Below, piece by piece: positions 36,483 through 45,613 of a DNA stretch of 60,525 nucleotides. The notes beneath the pieces were generated by a model. The model made no database searches. It saw only the letters and a list, made by a program, of their open reading frames with translations, and was not told the origin of the DNA. The translations under genes and the position numbers were made by a program. Source of the DNA: Comamonadaceae bacterium (lineage in GTDB: Bacteria > Pseudomonadota > Gammaproteobacteria > Burkholderiales > Burkholderiaceae_C). Positions within the stretch are counted from its first letter, which is position 1. Each line of letters opens with the position of its first letter. Where the stretch lies: assembly GCA_014190675.1 (NCBI GenBank), contig BJGT01000006.1, forward strand, positions 1 through 60,525, given 5' to 3'.

Positions 36483-37627
36483 TTGTTGTAGGGGTCTGAA
36501 GCATCCCGCAGCCCGTCGCCCAGAAAATTGAGCGCCATCACCGCCAGCACCACGGCGGCACCAGGGGCAAACAGCCAGGGAGCGGTGGCAATCGAGCGGA
36601 TGTTCTGCGCCTCGCGCAGCAGCACGCCCCAGGAGATGGTGGGAGGCTGAAGGCCCAGGCCCAGAAAGCTCAACGATGTTTCAGCCAAAATCATGGCGGG
36701 TATGGCCAGCGAGATCGAGGCGATGATATGGCTGGAAAAACTGGGCAGCATGTGGCGGAAGATGATGCGGCCTTCGGAGGCGCCGTCCAGCCGCGCGGCG
36801 GTGACGAACTCTTCGGTGCGCAGACTCAAAAACCGGCCACGCACCACCCGCGCCAACTGGGCCCAGCCGGTCAGGGACAAGATCAGGGTGATCATGAAGT
36901 AGTTCAAAGTCGCTGGCCAGTTTTGTGGCACTGCGGCAGAAGCTGCCAGCCAGATCGGTATGGTAGGCAAGGACAGCACCAGCTCGATCACCCGCTGGAT
37001 GACAAAGTCAATACGCCCGCCGTAATAGCCAGAGATGCCGCCCAGCACAATGCCAATGGACAGGGCCAGGAGCACGCCCACCAGCCCGACCGAGAGCGAA
37101 ATCTGGGTGCCCAACATGATGCGGCTGAAGACGCAACGCCCCAGCCGGTCGGCGCCAAAAAAGAACAGGGGTTGGCGCGCCTCTTGAGAGGCGAACAGAT
37201 GCAGGCGCGAATTGAACAGGCCCAGCACCGAGTACTCGTAGCCCTGGCCGAACATCTGCAAATACACCTTGCGGCTCAGGTCTTCCTGGTAGACCGAGGC
37301 CAGGGTCTGTGGATCACGCTTGAGCACATAGGGGTGTATGTAGGGCTGCAGCGACCAAGCCCCTTCGGCCGAGGTGTCAATCAGGTGCAGCGCTTGGGGC
37401 GGATGAAAGGCGGTACGCACATTTTGTTGAGACGGGTCGTTCACAGCAAAAAAACCTGGCACTACCGCCACCAGGTACAGCGCCAGGGTCACCACCAGGC
37501 CCGCCATGGCCAAGCGATGGCGCTTGAAGGCCCACCACACCAACTGCCATTGGGAGGCCACAGCCAGGCGGCTTGCCCCCTCGCTCAGGCTCTGCGGCTC
37601 CGGCTTGAGCAGGCTTGCGCTATTCAA
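36479..37627 (-). CDS. DppC-type permease with large periplasmic insert
   Basis: This inner-membrane permease has a first helix around MAGLVVTLALYLVAVVPGFF, then about 90 extra periplasmic residues (including QPYIHPYVLKRDPQTLASVY), then FGADRLGRCVFSRIM and the normal five-helix core with the coupling loop GASEGRIIFRHMLPS. Ordinary DppC has only about 25 residues in that first loop; the long form occurs in transporters of oligosaccharides or other bulky ligands. The start is uncertain: TTG at 37627 (382 residues) or GTG at 37666, both overlapping dppB. Confidence 0.85.
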
Positions 37628-38606
37628 GGCGAATACGCGGATCAACCAGCGCCAACAAAATATCACTCACCAGGGAACCGAGCACGGTCAGCAGGCAGAT
37701 CAGCAAAATAAAGGCGCCGGCCAGGTACATGTCCTGGCTCATCAAGGACTGCAGCAGCAGCGGCCCTGCCGTGGGCAGACTCAGCACAATAGCCACGATG
37801 ATGGAGCCCGAGACCAGGTTGGGCAGCAACCAGGCGATGGTCGATATAAAGGGGTTGAGCGCCAGGCGCAAGGGGTACTTGACCAGCAACGCAAACTCGG
37901 ACAAACCCTTGGCCCTGGCGGTGGTGACATAGGCCTTGGGCAGCTCGTCGAGCATGTTGGCGCGCATCACCCGGATCAGGCTGGCGGTGCCGGAGACCGC
38001 GAGAATCACCACTGGAATCCACAAATGGGCCAGCAGGTCCAGGGTTTTGGCCACACTCCAGGGTGCGGTCAGGTATTCCTCAGAAAACAGGCCGCCCACG
38101 TTTTGGCCAAACTTCACAGCGGCGATGTACATCAGCACCAAGGCCAGCAAAAAACTCGGTACAGCCAGCCCAATGAACGACAGACCGGTCACGACATAGT
38201 CTGCGATCGAGTATTTTTTAACCGCCGAAAACACCCCCACCGGCAAGGCAATGCCCCAGGTGAGCAGCAGCGCCGAGAGCGTGAGCAGCAGGGTCAGGGC
38301 CATGCGCTCCCAAATCAGGTCGCCAACTGGCTGCTGCCATTCAAAGCTCAGCCCAAAGTCACCATGCAAGACGATGTTGGAGATCCACTTCCAGTACTGA
38401 ACCACCATCGGCTGGTCCAGACCAAATCGGTTGCGCAAATCGGCTGCGGTGTTTTGATCGATGACCTCGTTGGACGCCGCCAGTGTGGCGATGTAGGTGG
38501 TGACATAGTCGCCGGGCGGCAGCTGAATCAACACAAAGGACAAAAAGCTGATGGCCAGCAGGAAGGGCACCATCCACAGGAGTCGCTTGACAATAAAAAT
38601 CAACAT
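37620..38606 (-). CDS. DppB-type permease
   Basis: This 328-residue permease has the N-terminal helix LIFIVKRLLWMVPFLLAISFLSFVLIQLPPGD typical of DppB/OppB. The conserved RFGLDQPMVVQYWKWISNIVLHGDFGLSF segment and the coupling loop TARAKGLSEFALLVKYPLR are present. About six transmembrane helices are visible. The gene lies 88 bases after the binding-protein gene, with a stable hairpin in between, and overlaps dppC. Confidence 0.92.
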   Translation of the reverse strand: MLIFIVKRLLWMVPFLLAISFLSFVLIQLPPGDYVTTYIATLAASNEVIDQNTAADLRNRFGLDQPMVVQYWKWISNIVLHGDFGLSFEWQQPVGDLIWERMALTLLLTLSALLLTWGIALPVGVFSAVKKYSIADYVVTGLSFIGLAVPSFLLALVLMYIAAVKFGQNVGGLFSEEYLTAPWSVAKTLDLLAHLWIPVVILAVSGTASLIRVMRANMLDELPKAYVTTARAKGLSEFALLVKYPLRLALNPFISTIAWLLPNLVSGSIIVAIVLSLPTAGPLLLQSLMSQDMYLAGAFILLICLLTVLGSLVSDILLALVDPRIRLE

Positions 38607-38653
38607 GCGGTGAATTTTCTGGAGAACTGGCGCCCGTTAGACAAGCGCGCTTT

Positions 38654-38679
38654 GGCAGGCGCCAAACTCGGCGCCTGCC
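38654..38679. other. Perfect intercistronic hairpin
   Basis: The arms GGCAGGCGCC (38654-38663) and GGCGCCTGCC (38670-38679) are perfect complements around a 6-base loop. It stands between the binding-protein gene and dppB and lacks a T run on either side. Such hairpins commonly protect the 3' end of abundant binding-protein mRNA, giving unequal expression along an ABC operon. That function is inferred. Confidence 0.7.
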
Positions 38680-38694
38680 ATCGCATGCGTGACT

Positions 38695-40650
38695 TTAAGT
38701 CCGGGTGAAGAAGAACTGCTGCGGCAAGGCTGGGGCAGGATTGGGCCAGGCCCAGGCATTGGGGTAGCTTTTGGGCACATTTTGCAAATTGTTCTTGACG
38801 ATGCCGAAGGTGTTGACTGCCAAGCACACGCCAATGGTCTCGAAGGCGTCAGCGCATAAATCGAACACCTGCTTCATCAACTCGCCACGCTTTTTCATGT
38901 CGGCCGTGGCACGGGCATCGTCATAGAGTTTCATGCGCTGCTTTTGGTTGGCCGGCGGCTCTTGGCCGTCCTTGCCACCTGACACATACCACTGGGTCCA
39001 GGGCAATGCATAGCGCGAGCCCTGGGTGTGCTGGGCAAAATAGTCTCGGGCATCGAGCATGGGGTCCAGCCCGCCCGGGCCTGGCCAGGTGGCAGCGTCA
39101 TGGTCGTTGCTGTCGCCACGGGTGTAGTAGAGCGCCCGCTCGATGGTGTTGACCTTCATGTCCACACCGATCTCGGCCCAGTGGCGCTTGACCAGCTCCA
39201 GGCTGTCCACCGCATCGGGGTAGAGGGTGGGAATCACATCGATGGAGAAAAACACCCTTTGGCCGTCCGGGCGCAGTCGGAACTTTTGTGCGTCCCGCTT
39301 GCTGTAGCCAATACGGTCGAGTATGTCGTTGGCCGACTTGGGGTCGTGTTTGGTGAATTGCGTGGCGAGTTTTTCATTGAACCAGGGGTGCCCCGGCCGC
39401 GGGCCGGTTTGAAAGGGCTCGGACTGCCCGAGGTAGACCAGGTCGATGATTTCCTTGCGGTTGATGCCCAAGGAGAGGGCCTGCCGGAACTCCTTGTTGG
39501 CAAACATGTCGCGCATCTTGGGGTCTTTATGGGTCATGTTCAGGTAAATCTGCACCTGCTGCGCGCCGGAAGCCACCAACTCAACCAGACGGTAGCCGCC
39601 TTTTTGCATGTTTTGCGACAAGGTAGGCTTGTTTTGCAAAGAGTCGATGTGACGCTCTTGAATATCGAGCTTGCCCGACAGGGCATCGAGCATCAGCGAC
39701 TCGACATCTTGGGCAATGCCGAAGTTCAGTCGGTCGATGTAGGGCAGTTGTTGACCGGTCTGGTCGACCTGCCAAAAATAAGCGTTGCGCTCCATCACCA
39801 CCCGGGTGACCCCGCCTGAATAGGCCTCGGTCACCACCCAGGGGTCCAGCGTGGGCTTGTCCACATTGCCCCAGCGCGACGGGATTTCGATGTCGCCGCA
39901 TTTGTTGCGAAACAGGGATGCCCAGTCGGACAGATTGGCCGCCTTGGCTTGTGCCGCCACGTTCGGGTTGTACTTGGGGTGAAACTGGCTGCAGTAGTGC
40001 TTGGGAAACAGTGTCGGGTACTGGCCCAGCGGTGTGGCGAGTTGCTCCAAAAACAAGGCATAGGGCGTGGCAAAGGTGAACTTCACGGTGGTGTCATTGA
40101 CCTTGGTCACCACCGCTGGCTTGTTGGCGATCACCAGGGTCGAGGGCACTGATTTGTACAACTCGGTGTTTTTGGCACAGTCCTCGATCGAAAAAACAAT
40201 GTCATCGGCACTGAATGGCTTGCCGTCCGACCACTTCATGCCGGGGCGCAGGGTGAAGGTGAACTCGGTGGAATTGGCGTTGACATCCCATTTGGATGCG
40301 ACACAGGGCAACACTTCGGTGAAGGCCAGATTCCAGCGCACCAGGCCCTGGTTGCCGACCATGCGCAAGATGCCGTTGTGGTCGGAGCTGCCGCGCAGGC
40401 CGCGCCGCAGGGCGCCGCCGTAGGTGCCCACTTTTTCAGCCTGAACCACCAGCGGGGCCGATGGCAAACGCTGCGCCAACGCCGGCAATTTGCCTTCGCT
40501 CACCAACTTGGCCAAAGCCGGCGCCTCTTTGCCGGCCTGCGCCCAGGCTGCGCTGCCTACGCCGGCCAGGGTGACGGCCCCGGCAAAGCCTTTGAGAACC
40601 TGCCGGCGACCGGGGCTGCGGGGGCTTGATGAACGAGGGGATGACTTCAT
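38695..40650 (-). CDS. Family-5 periplasmic solute-binding protein
   Basis: This 651-residue SBP_bac_5 protein begins with a twin-arginine signal (RRQVLKGFAGAVTLAGVGSAAWAQA), suggesting Tat export of a folded protein. Family segments include NSTEFTFTLRPGMKWSDGKPFSADDIVFS and LGINRKEIIDLVYLGQ. At over 600 residues it is longer than dipeptide-binding DppA (about 510) and closer to binding proteins for oligosaccharides or opine-like ligands. A ribosome site GGAG stands 8 bases before the ATG. It is the first gene of the nine-gene leftward operon, which implies the ligand is the operon's substrate. Confidence 0.9.
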   Translation of the reverse strand: MKSSPRSSSPRSPGRRQVLKGFAGAVTLAGVGSAAWAQAGKEAPALAKLVSEGKLPALAQRLPSAPLVVQAEKVGTYGGALRRGLRGSSDHNGILRMVGNQGLVRWNLAFTEVLPCVASKWDVNANSTEFTFTLRPGMKWSDGKPFSADDIVFSIEDCAKNTELYKSVPSTLVIANKPAVVTKVNDTTVKFTFATPYALFLEQLATPLGQYPTLFPKHYCSQFHPKYNPNVAAQAKAANLSDWASLFRNKCGDIEIPSRWGNVDKPTLDPWVVTEAYSGGVTRVVMERNAYFWQVDQTGQQLPYIDRLNFGIAQDVESLMLDALSGKLDIQERHIDSLQNKPTLSQNMQKGGYRLVELVASGAQQVQIYLNMTHKDPKMRDMFANKEFRQALSLGINRKEIIDLVYLGQSEPFQTGPRPGHPWFNEKLATQFTKHDPKSANDILDRIGYSKRDAQKFRLRPDGQRVFFSIDVIPTLYPDAVDSLELVKRHWAEIGVDMKVNTIERALYYTRGDSNDHDAATWPGPGGLDPMLDARDYFAQHTQGSRYALPWTQWYVSGGKDGQEPPANQKQRMKLYDDARATADMKKRGELMKQVFDLCADAFETIGVCLAVNTFGIVKNNLQNVPKSYPNAWAWPNPAPALPQQFFFTRT

Positions 40651-40710
40651 GTCTGTACTCCAACAAGGTTTGAAAAAATAACTGTCAGCCGGATCTGGCG
40701 GCTTGGCCAA

Positions 40711-40746
40711 CAGACAAACTTTGTCTGACAATTAACGGAGTGTCAA
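40711..40746 (-). promoter_or_regulatory. Operator palindromes and -35 of the leftward operon
   Basis: Two perfect palindromes overlap: CAGACAAA-C-TTTGTCTG (40711-40727) and TTGTC-T-GACAA (40721-40731). On the minus strand a consensus -35 TTGACA lies at 40741-40746, so the palindromes cover the spacer and -10 area. TTGTC-N-GACAA is the kind of site used by GntR/FCD repressors, and such a regulator is encoded 1.1 kb away. Binding is inferred. Confidence 0.65.
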
Positions 40747-40810
40747 GACTTTTTGACTCAGTAGAAACCCTAGATCAGCGAAATAAGTTTTAAAACCAAG
40801 CGCTAAGCAC

Positions 40811-40848
40811 TTGCAGGCAACAAATAATGGTGCTAAATTGTCAGGCAA
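40811..40848 (+). promoter_or_regulatory. Promoter and operator of the rightward operon
   Basis: On the plus strand TTGCAG (40811-40816) and an extended -10 TGCTAAATT (hexamer 40834-40839) are 17 bases apart. The near-palindrome TTGTC-A-GGCAA (40838-40848) lies over the end of the -10 and the expected start site, and TTGC-AG-GCAA (40811-40820) covers the -35. This geometry suits repression by the same protein as the leftward operator. Confidence 0.6.
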
Positions 40849-40893
40849 CTGTAAATTCGTCATACATCTTTGTGACCAAGGCTGCCGTTACCC

Positions 40894-41814
40894 ATGAAAA
40901 CTTCCCCGCTGCACCTCCATGAGCTTGCCGAATCGGTGCTGGCGGTGCCGCCGCTGGCCAGGCAGGAAGACCTGAGCATCGCAGAGGCGCCCAACCGGCG
41001 CTTGATCAAACACATCGAGGCCGGCGGCATCCGCACCCTGCTGTATGGCGGCAACGCCAACCTATACCACATGCCGCTGCGCGAATACCAGGCCCTGCTG
41101 GACCTGTTAGCTGATGCTGCCGGACCGCAAACCCGGGTCATACCTTCGGTGGGACCAGACTTTGGCAAGATGATCGAGCAGGCGCCCATGCTGCGCGATT
41201 CGGGCTACCAGACCGCCATGGTCCTGCCCATGCAGGGCCTGAGCACTTCCGAAGGCGTGGCCGAGGGCATCGCGCGCTTTGTCGACATCGCCGGCATACC
41301 TGTCACCCTGTACATCAAGAGCGAGCAGTACATCGACCTCGACCGACTCGAGCGCCTGGTGGCTGACGGCTTGGTGCTGTGCGTCAAATACGCCATCCTG
41401 CGCAGCGACCCTGATACCGACCCTTTTTTGCAGGCCCTGCTCGAGCGGATTTCAGCCCAGCGCATGGTCAGCGGCATGGGCGAGCGCCCGGTTTTATCGC
41501 ATGTGGGGCGGTTTGGCATGGCGTCTTTCACCACCGGCTCTGGCTGCATCGCGCCAAACTCCTGCAGCGCCCTGCTGCGCGCCCTGCAGGGCTCAGACAT
41601 GGCGAGCGCCCAGCCGCTGCACGCTCGCTTCTTGCCGCTGGAGACCCTGCGCGACTCGGTGTCGCTGATTCGCGTGCTGCATGACGCGGTCAGCCTGTGC
41701 GGGATTGCCGACATGGGGCCACAGCTGCCTCTGCTGAGCGCCTCGCCGGCAGAGATGACTGGGCAGATCGAAGCCACGGCCCGGCGCCTGCTGGCATCTG
41801 AGACTGCTGCCTGA
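40894..41814 (+). CDS. Dihydrodipicolinate-synthase-family lyase
   Basis: This 306-residue TIM-barrel lyase of the DapA/NanA/KdgA class has a presumed Schiff-base K165 (LCVKYAIL) and Y140 (VTLYIKSEQ) in the expected spacing. The phosphate/carboxylate loop that usually reads GTTGE is GGNAN here (52-56), so the substrate is probably not pyruvate-plus-aldehyde of lysine synthesis. In this operon it likely cleaves or dehydrates a 2-keto-3-deoxy sugar acid. It is the first gene of the rightward operon, with its promoter and operators immediately upstream. The exact reaction is unknown. Confidence 0.82.
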   Translation: MKTSPLHLHELAESVLAVPPLARQEDLSIAEAPNRRLIKHIEAGGIRTLLYGGNANLYHMPLREYQALLDLLADAAGPQTRVIPSVGPDFGKMIEQAPMLRDSGYQTAMVLPMQGLSTSEGVAEGIARFVDIAGIPVTLYIKSEQYIDLDRLERLVADGLVLCVKYAILRSDPDTDPFLQALLERISAQRMVSGMGERPVLSHVGRFGMASFTTGSGCIAPNSCSALLRALQGSDMASAQPLHARFLPLETLRDSVSLIRVLHDAVSLCGIADMGPQLPLLSASPAEMTGQIEATARRLLASETAA

Positions 41815-41829
41815 CAAGCGCGCGATGCC

Positions 41830-42522
41830 ATGACGCAGCTCCGCGCCACCGAAGGACTGGCAGACCGGGTTTACCGGGAACTGCTGGCGCTGATCATCCA
41901 GGGTGATCTGCAAGAGGGCGACAGGCTGTCGACCGAACAGGCAATTGCAGACCAGTTCAAGACCTCCCGGCCAACCGTGCGCGAAGCCCTGTCGCGTCTG
42001 CGGGCCGACGGCATCATCGCCAGCCGCCAAGGCGCAGGCACCTTTGTCACGCGCCGGCCAGACCCCGATTTGCCCCGCTTCATGCCACTTGAGTCACTCT
42101 CCGATGTACGGCGTTGCCTGGAATTTCGCATCGTCATCGAGGGTGGGGCGGCGGCTTTGGCAGCACAAATGGCCGATGAGGCAGACCTGACGCAGATTCA
42201 GGCTGAACTCGCCCTGCTGCAGACCGCTGTGAGCCAAAACAGCCTTGGCGTGCAGGAGGATTTCGGCTTTCACATGGCCATCGCCCGGGCCAGCAAAAAC
42301 CAATTTTTTGTTTCTGTGATTGCCAGTATCGAGTCCCATGTGGTGTTTGGCATGGACCTGCTGCGACGTTTCTCGCTCAGCAAAAGCCATGAGCGCCTGA
42401 TCGGCGTTCAGGCCGAACATGTGGCGGTGGTTGAGGCCATCCTGCAGCACGACAGCACAGCGGCTGAGGCAGCCATGCGGCGACACCTGCAAAATACCCG
42501 TCGGCGCATGTTTGGCAGCTGA
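41830..42522 (+). CDS. GntR-family (FadR/FCD) transcriptional repressor
   Basis: This 230-residue regulator has an N-terminal winged helix (about 8-75, with SRPTVREALSRLRADGIIASRQGAGTFV) and a C-terminal FCD ligand domain (about 95-225). The FCD domain shows metal-site residues typical of the family, in DFGFHMAIARAS and HVAVVEAILQHD. Such regulators usually sense the sugar acid their operon degrades. The gene is second in the rightward operon, so it would repress itself, and palindromes fitting its class lie in the shared control region. Confidence 0.9.
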   Translation: MTQLRATEGLADRVYRELLALIIQGDLQEGDRLSTEQAIADQFKTSRPTVREALSRLRADGIIASRQGAGTFVTRRPDPDLPRFMPLESLSDVRRCLEFRIVIEGGAAALAAQMADEADLTQIQAELALLQTAVSQNSLGVQEDFGFHMAIARASKNQFFVSVIASIESHVVFGMDLLRRFSLSKSHERLIGVQAEHVAVVEAILQHDSTAAEAAMRRHLQNTRRRMFGS

Positions 42523-42559
42523 CTCGGCTTTTTTCTGACCATCCCATCAAGGTGCATTT

Positions 42560-43351
42560 ATGATTCCCCGCCTGTTACTCACCGGTGCCGCCGGCAACCT
42601 CGGCCGCCACCTGCGCGGCAGTCTGCGCCCCTATGCCCAGAACATCCGCTTGTCTGACATTTCGGCCATGGCGCCCGCCGCGGCCGGTGAGGAGCTTGAG
42701 GTCTGCGATCTGGCCAACAAACAGGCGGTTGACCGCTTGACCCAAGGCTGCCAGGCCATCGTCCACCTCGGCGGCTTGGCCAACGAGCATTCTTTTGAGG
42801 CCATCGTCGAAGCCAACATCAAAGGCGTGTTGCATGTCTACGAAGGGGCGCGCCGCCACGGCGTCGAGCGGGTGGTGTTTGCCAGCTCAAACCATGTGGT
42901 GGGCTTTCATCGGCAGGACGAGTTTTTGGCCACCGATTGCAGCCGCCGGCCAGACACCTATTACGGCCTGTCCAAGTCGTTTGGCGAAGATGTAGCCCAG
43001 TTTTATTGGGACCGCTACGGCATACAGAGCGCCAGTCTGCGGATTGGCTCGGCCTTTCCCGAACCCAAAGACCGGCGCATGCTGCACACCTGGATGAGCT
43101 ACCGCGACCTGACCGAATTGATTCGCTGCTGCCTGTTCGCGCCACAACTGGCGCACACCATCGTCTACGGCATGTCAGACAACCGCGACCCCTGGTGGAC
43201 CAATGCCCGCGCCGCCCACCTCGGCTTCAAACCCCAAGACAGCTCCGAACCCTTCCGCGCCGTACGCGAACAGCAAAGCCCGCTGCCGCCAGACGACCCC
43301 GCCCGCATCTACCAAGGCGGCGCCTTCGTCAAACTCGGTCCCTTCAACTGA
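42560..43351 (+). CDS. udh: Uronate dehydrogenase
   Basis: Udh oxidises D-galacturonate or D-glucuronate with NAD+ to the aldarolactone, the first step of oxidative hexuronate catabolism. The 263-residue SDR has GAAGNLG at 9-15, the Udh-specific [28 protein letters not shown] (about 107-121), Y135-x-x-x-K139 in [35 protein letters not shown] and the C-terminal [13 protein letters not shown]. These match the known Pseudomonas/Agrobacterium enzymes throughout. A ribosome site AAGGTG precedes the ATG. It identifies the operon's substrate class. Confidence 0.92.
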   Translation: MIPRLLLTGAAGNLGRHLRGSLRPYAQNIRLSDISAMAPAAAGEELEVCDLANKQAVDRLTQGCQAIVHLGGLANEHSFEAIVEANIKGVLHVYEGARRHGVERVVFASSNHVVGFHRQDEFLATDCSRRPDTYYGLSKSFGEDVAQFYWDRYGIQSASLRIGSAFPEPKDRRMLHTWMSYRDLTELIRCCLFAPQLAHTIVYGMSDNRDPWWTNARAAHLGFKPQDSSEPFRAVREQQSPLPPDDPARIYQGGAFVKLGPFN

Positions 43352-43363
43352 ACTAATTGGAAC

Positions 43364-43434
43364 TAATTGGGGTCAGATTCCAATTAAATTCACATTTCAA
43401 ACATGGAGAAATAATTGGAATCTGACCCCAATTA
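43364..43434. repeat. Palindromic repeat element, copy B
   Basis: Perfect 22-base inverted arms (43364-43385 and 43413-43434) enclose a 27-base loop. The arm sequence is that of copy A at 18893-18948, but the arms are in reversed order. It fills the 88-bp space between udh and the IlvD-type gene and stops 5 bases before the latter's ATG. Just before it the 10-mer AACTAATTGG occurs twice in tandem (43351-43370). Confidence 0.92.
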
Positions 43435-43439
43435 AATTT

Positions 43440-45185
43440 ATGACACGAAAAAAACCTGAGGAATTGCGCAGCCACCGGTGGTACGGGGTGAAAGATTTGC
43501 GGTCGTTTGGGCACCGCTCGCGTACCGCGCAAATGGGCTACCACCGCAGCGACTATGCGGGCAAGCCGGTGATTGCCATCATCAACACCTGGAGCGATAT
43601 CAACCCCTGCCACAGCCACTTCAAGCAGCGGGTAGAGGAAGTCAAGCGGGGGGTGTGGCAGGCAGGGGGCTTCCCGGTGGAGATGCCGGCGATGTCGCTG
43701 TCTGAGCCGTTTCAAAAACCCACCACCATGCTCTACCGCAACCTGCTGGCGATGGAGACCGAAGAATTGCTCCGCTCTTACCCCGCCGATGGCTGCGTGC
43801 TGATGGGTGGCTGCGACAAGACCACACCAGCCTTGGTGATGGGCGCCTTGTCGATGAACCTGCCGAGCATTTTTGTGCCGGCCGGTCCGATGCTGCGTGG
43901 CGACTACAAGGGTGCAGCTTTGGGCAGCGGCAGCGACACCTGGAAATACTGGGCCGAGCTGCGTGCCGGCAATATCAGCGAGCAGGATTGGCAGGATGTC
44001 GAGGACGGTATTGCCCGCAGCCCCGGCCACTGCATGACCATGGGCACTGCCAGCACCATGACCAGCGCGGTGGAAGTGCTGGGCTTGACCCTGCCCGGAG
44101 CTGCTTCGATACCAGCGCCCGACTCACGCCATGCCCAAATGGCCAGCCTGAGCGGCAAGCATGCGGTCGAGATGGTCTGGCAGGACATCAAGCCGCTTGA
44201 TTTTTTGACCCCTGCATCGTTTGACAACGCGGTCACCACGGTGCTGGCTCTGGGCGGCTCCACCAACGCCATCGTGCACCTGATTGCCATGGCCAAGCGG
44301 GCCGGCATTGGTTTGACACTGGACCGCTTTGACCAACTCGCGCGCCGTACGCCGGTGCTGGCCAACCTGCGCCCGGGTGGCAAGTTTTTGATGGAAGATT
44401 TTTTTTACGCAGGGGGCCTGCGGGCCTTTCTGACCCGCCTGACAGACCTGCTGGATTTGACCCAAAACACCTGCGTTGGCAAGACCTTGGGCGACAACAT
44501 CGCGGGTGCCGTGGTGCACAACGACGAGGTCATCCTGCCGCGCGACAAGCCCCTGCTGCCGAACGACGGGCTGGCCATTTTGCACGGCAACCTGGCACCC
44601 GATGGTGCGGTCATCAAACCCGCTGCCATGGAGGCGCATTTACGCCAGCACACGGGGCCTGCGCTGGTGTTCAAAGACTACCAAGACATGGCCGAGCGTA
44701 TCGACGATCCGGACTTGGATGTCGATAAAAACAGCGTCTTGGTACTTCAAAGCGCCGGGCCCCAGGGCGCGCCTGGCATGCCCGAATGGGGTCAGTTACC
44801 GATCCCGCAAAAACTGCTCAAACAGGGGGTGCGCGACATGCTGCGCATCAGTGATGCCCGCATGAGCGGCACCAGCTATGGCGCCTGTGTTTTGCATGTC
44901 ACACCGGAATCCCATATTGGCGGCCCGCTGGCCCTGGTGCGCGATGGCGACATGATCCAGATCGATGTCCAGGCCCGCCGGCTTGATCTGCTGATCGGTG
45001 ATGCCGAGCTGGCACAGCGCCGCGCCGCCTGGCAGGCGCCAAGCGTCAAGTTCACGCGGGGCTATGGCAAGCTCTACCTCAAGCATATCCAGCAGGCGGA
45101 CAAGGGCTGCGATTTTGATTTTTTGGAGCCCGATGTTGAATCTGCCAGACAGCAACTGCCGCCGGGCGAGCCTGAGATACATTGA
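43440..45185 (+). CDS. IlvD/Edd-family sugar-acid dehydratase
   Basis: This 581-residue Fe-S dehydratase is close in motifs to L-arabonate/D-xylonate dehydratases rather than to IlvD of branched-chain synthesis. Cluster ligands are C57 (INPCHSHF), C125 (GGCDKTTP) and C198 ([11 protein letters not shown]). The C-terminal catalytic region has [12 protein letters not shown] and [15 protein letters not shown]. The family dehydrates aldonates to 2-keto-3-deoxy acids. The ATG at 43440 fits family N-termini, but no Shine-Dalgarno is visible because the palindromic repeat ends 5 bases upstream. Confidence 0.87.
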   Translation: MTRKKPEELRSHRWYGVKDLRSFGHRSRTAQMGYHRSDYAGKPVIAIINTWSDINPCHSHFKQRVEEVKRGVWQAGGFPVEMPAMSLSEPFQKPTTMLYRNLLAMETEELLRSYPADGCVLMGGCDKTTPALVMGALSMNLPSIFVPAGPMLRGDYKGAALGSGSDTWKYWAELRAGNISEQDWQDVEDGIARSPGHCMTMGTASTMTSAVEVLGLTLPGAASIPAPDSRHAQMASLSGKHAVEMVWQDIKPLDFLTPASFDNAVTTVLALGGSTNAIVHLIAMAKRAGIGLTLDRFDQLARRTPVLANLRPGGKFLMEDFFYAGGLRAFLTRLTDLLDLTQNTCVGKTLGDNIAGAVVHNDEVILPRDKPLLPNDGLAILHGNLAPDGAVIKPAAMEAHLRQHTGPALVFKDYQDMAERIDDPDLDVDKNSVLVLQSAGPQGAPGMPEWGQLPIPQKLLKQGVRDMLRISDARMSGTSYGACVLHVTPESHIGGPLALVRDGDMIQIDVQARRLDLLIGDAELAQRRAAWQAPSVKFTRGYGKLYLKHIQQADKGCDFDFLEPDVESARQQLPPGEPEIH

Positions 45186-45217
45186 GACCCTCTCTGTTCT
45201 CTGGCAAGGAGCCAAAC

Positions 45218-45613
45218 ATGCATCCTGATGTGTCCTACCCGCGCGAGCCCGATACGCCAGTCTCGCACCTGCCCTTCAGCCCAGCAGTGCGCGTGGGGCA
45301 GTTGGTTTTTGTTTCGGGGCAGGCCTCGGTTGACCCTGCGGGGGCCATCGTCTCGGACACCTTTGAAGGCGAGTTCAGGCGCTCTGTGGAGAACCTGAGC
45401 AAGGTGCTGCAATCTGCCGGTTGCACGCTCAAACAGGTGGTACAGACCCGCAACTATGTGCGCGATGTTGCCGACTTGCCCGAGTTCAACCGGCTCTACC
45501 GCGAGTATTTTCAGGCGCCCTACCCGGCCCGTACCACCATCACGGGCTGCCTGTCGCCGGCGCTGCGCTTCGAACTGGAGTGCATCGCTGTAGCCGACCC
45601 CACCAAGCCATGA
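45218..45613 (+). CDS. RidA/YjgF-family enamine/imine deaminase
   Basis: The 131-residue protein belongs to the RidA superfamily. Key residues are R105 in PARTTITG and E121 in FELECIA; both are used by active RidA to hydrolyse 2-aminoacrylate-type intermediates. VFVSGQASVDPAG is the N-terminal signature. A strong ribosome site (AAGGAG) is 7 bases before the ATG. It overlaps the following hydrolase gene by 4 bases (ATGA). A detoxifying role towards a reactive intermediate of the pathway is plausible but not shown. Confidence 0.88.
   Translation: MHPDVSYPREPDTPVSHLPFSPAVRVGQLVFVSGQASVDPAGAIVSDTFEGEFRRSVENLSKVLQSAGCTLKQVVQTRNYVRDVADLPEFNRLYREYFQAPYPARTTITGCLSPALRFELECIAVADPTKP

Noticed and set aside
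43203-43439. Upstream extension of the IlvD-type gene into udh and through the palindrome.
   Set aside because: The extension is a shadow of udh plus repeat sequence; family N-termini match the ATG at 43440.
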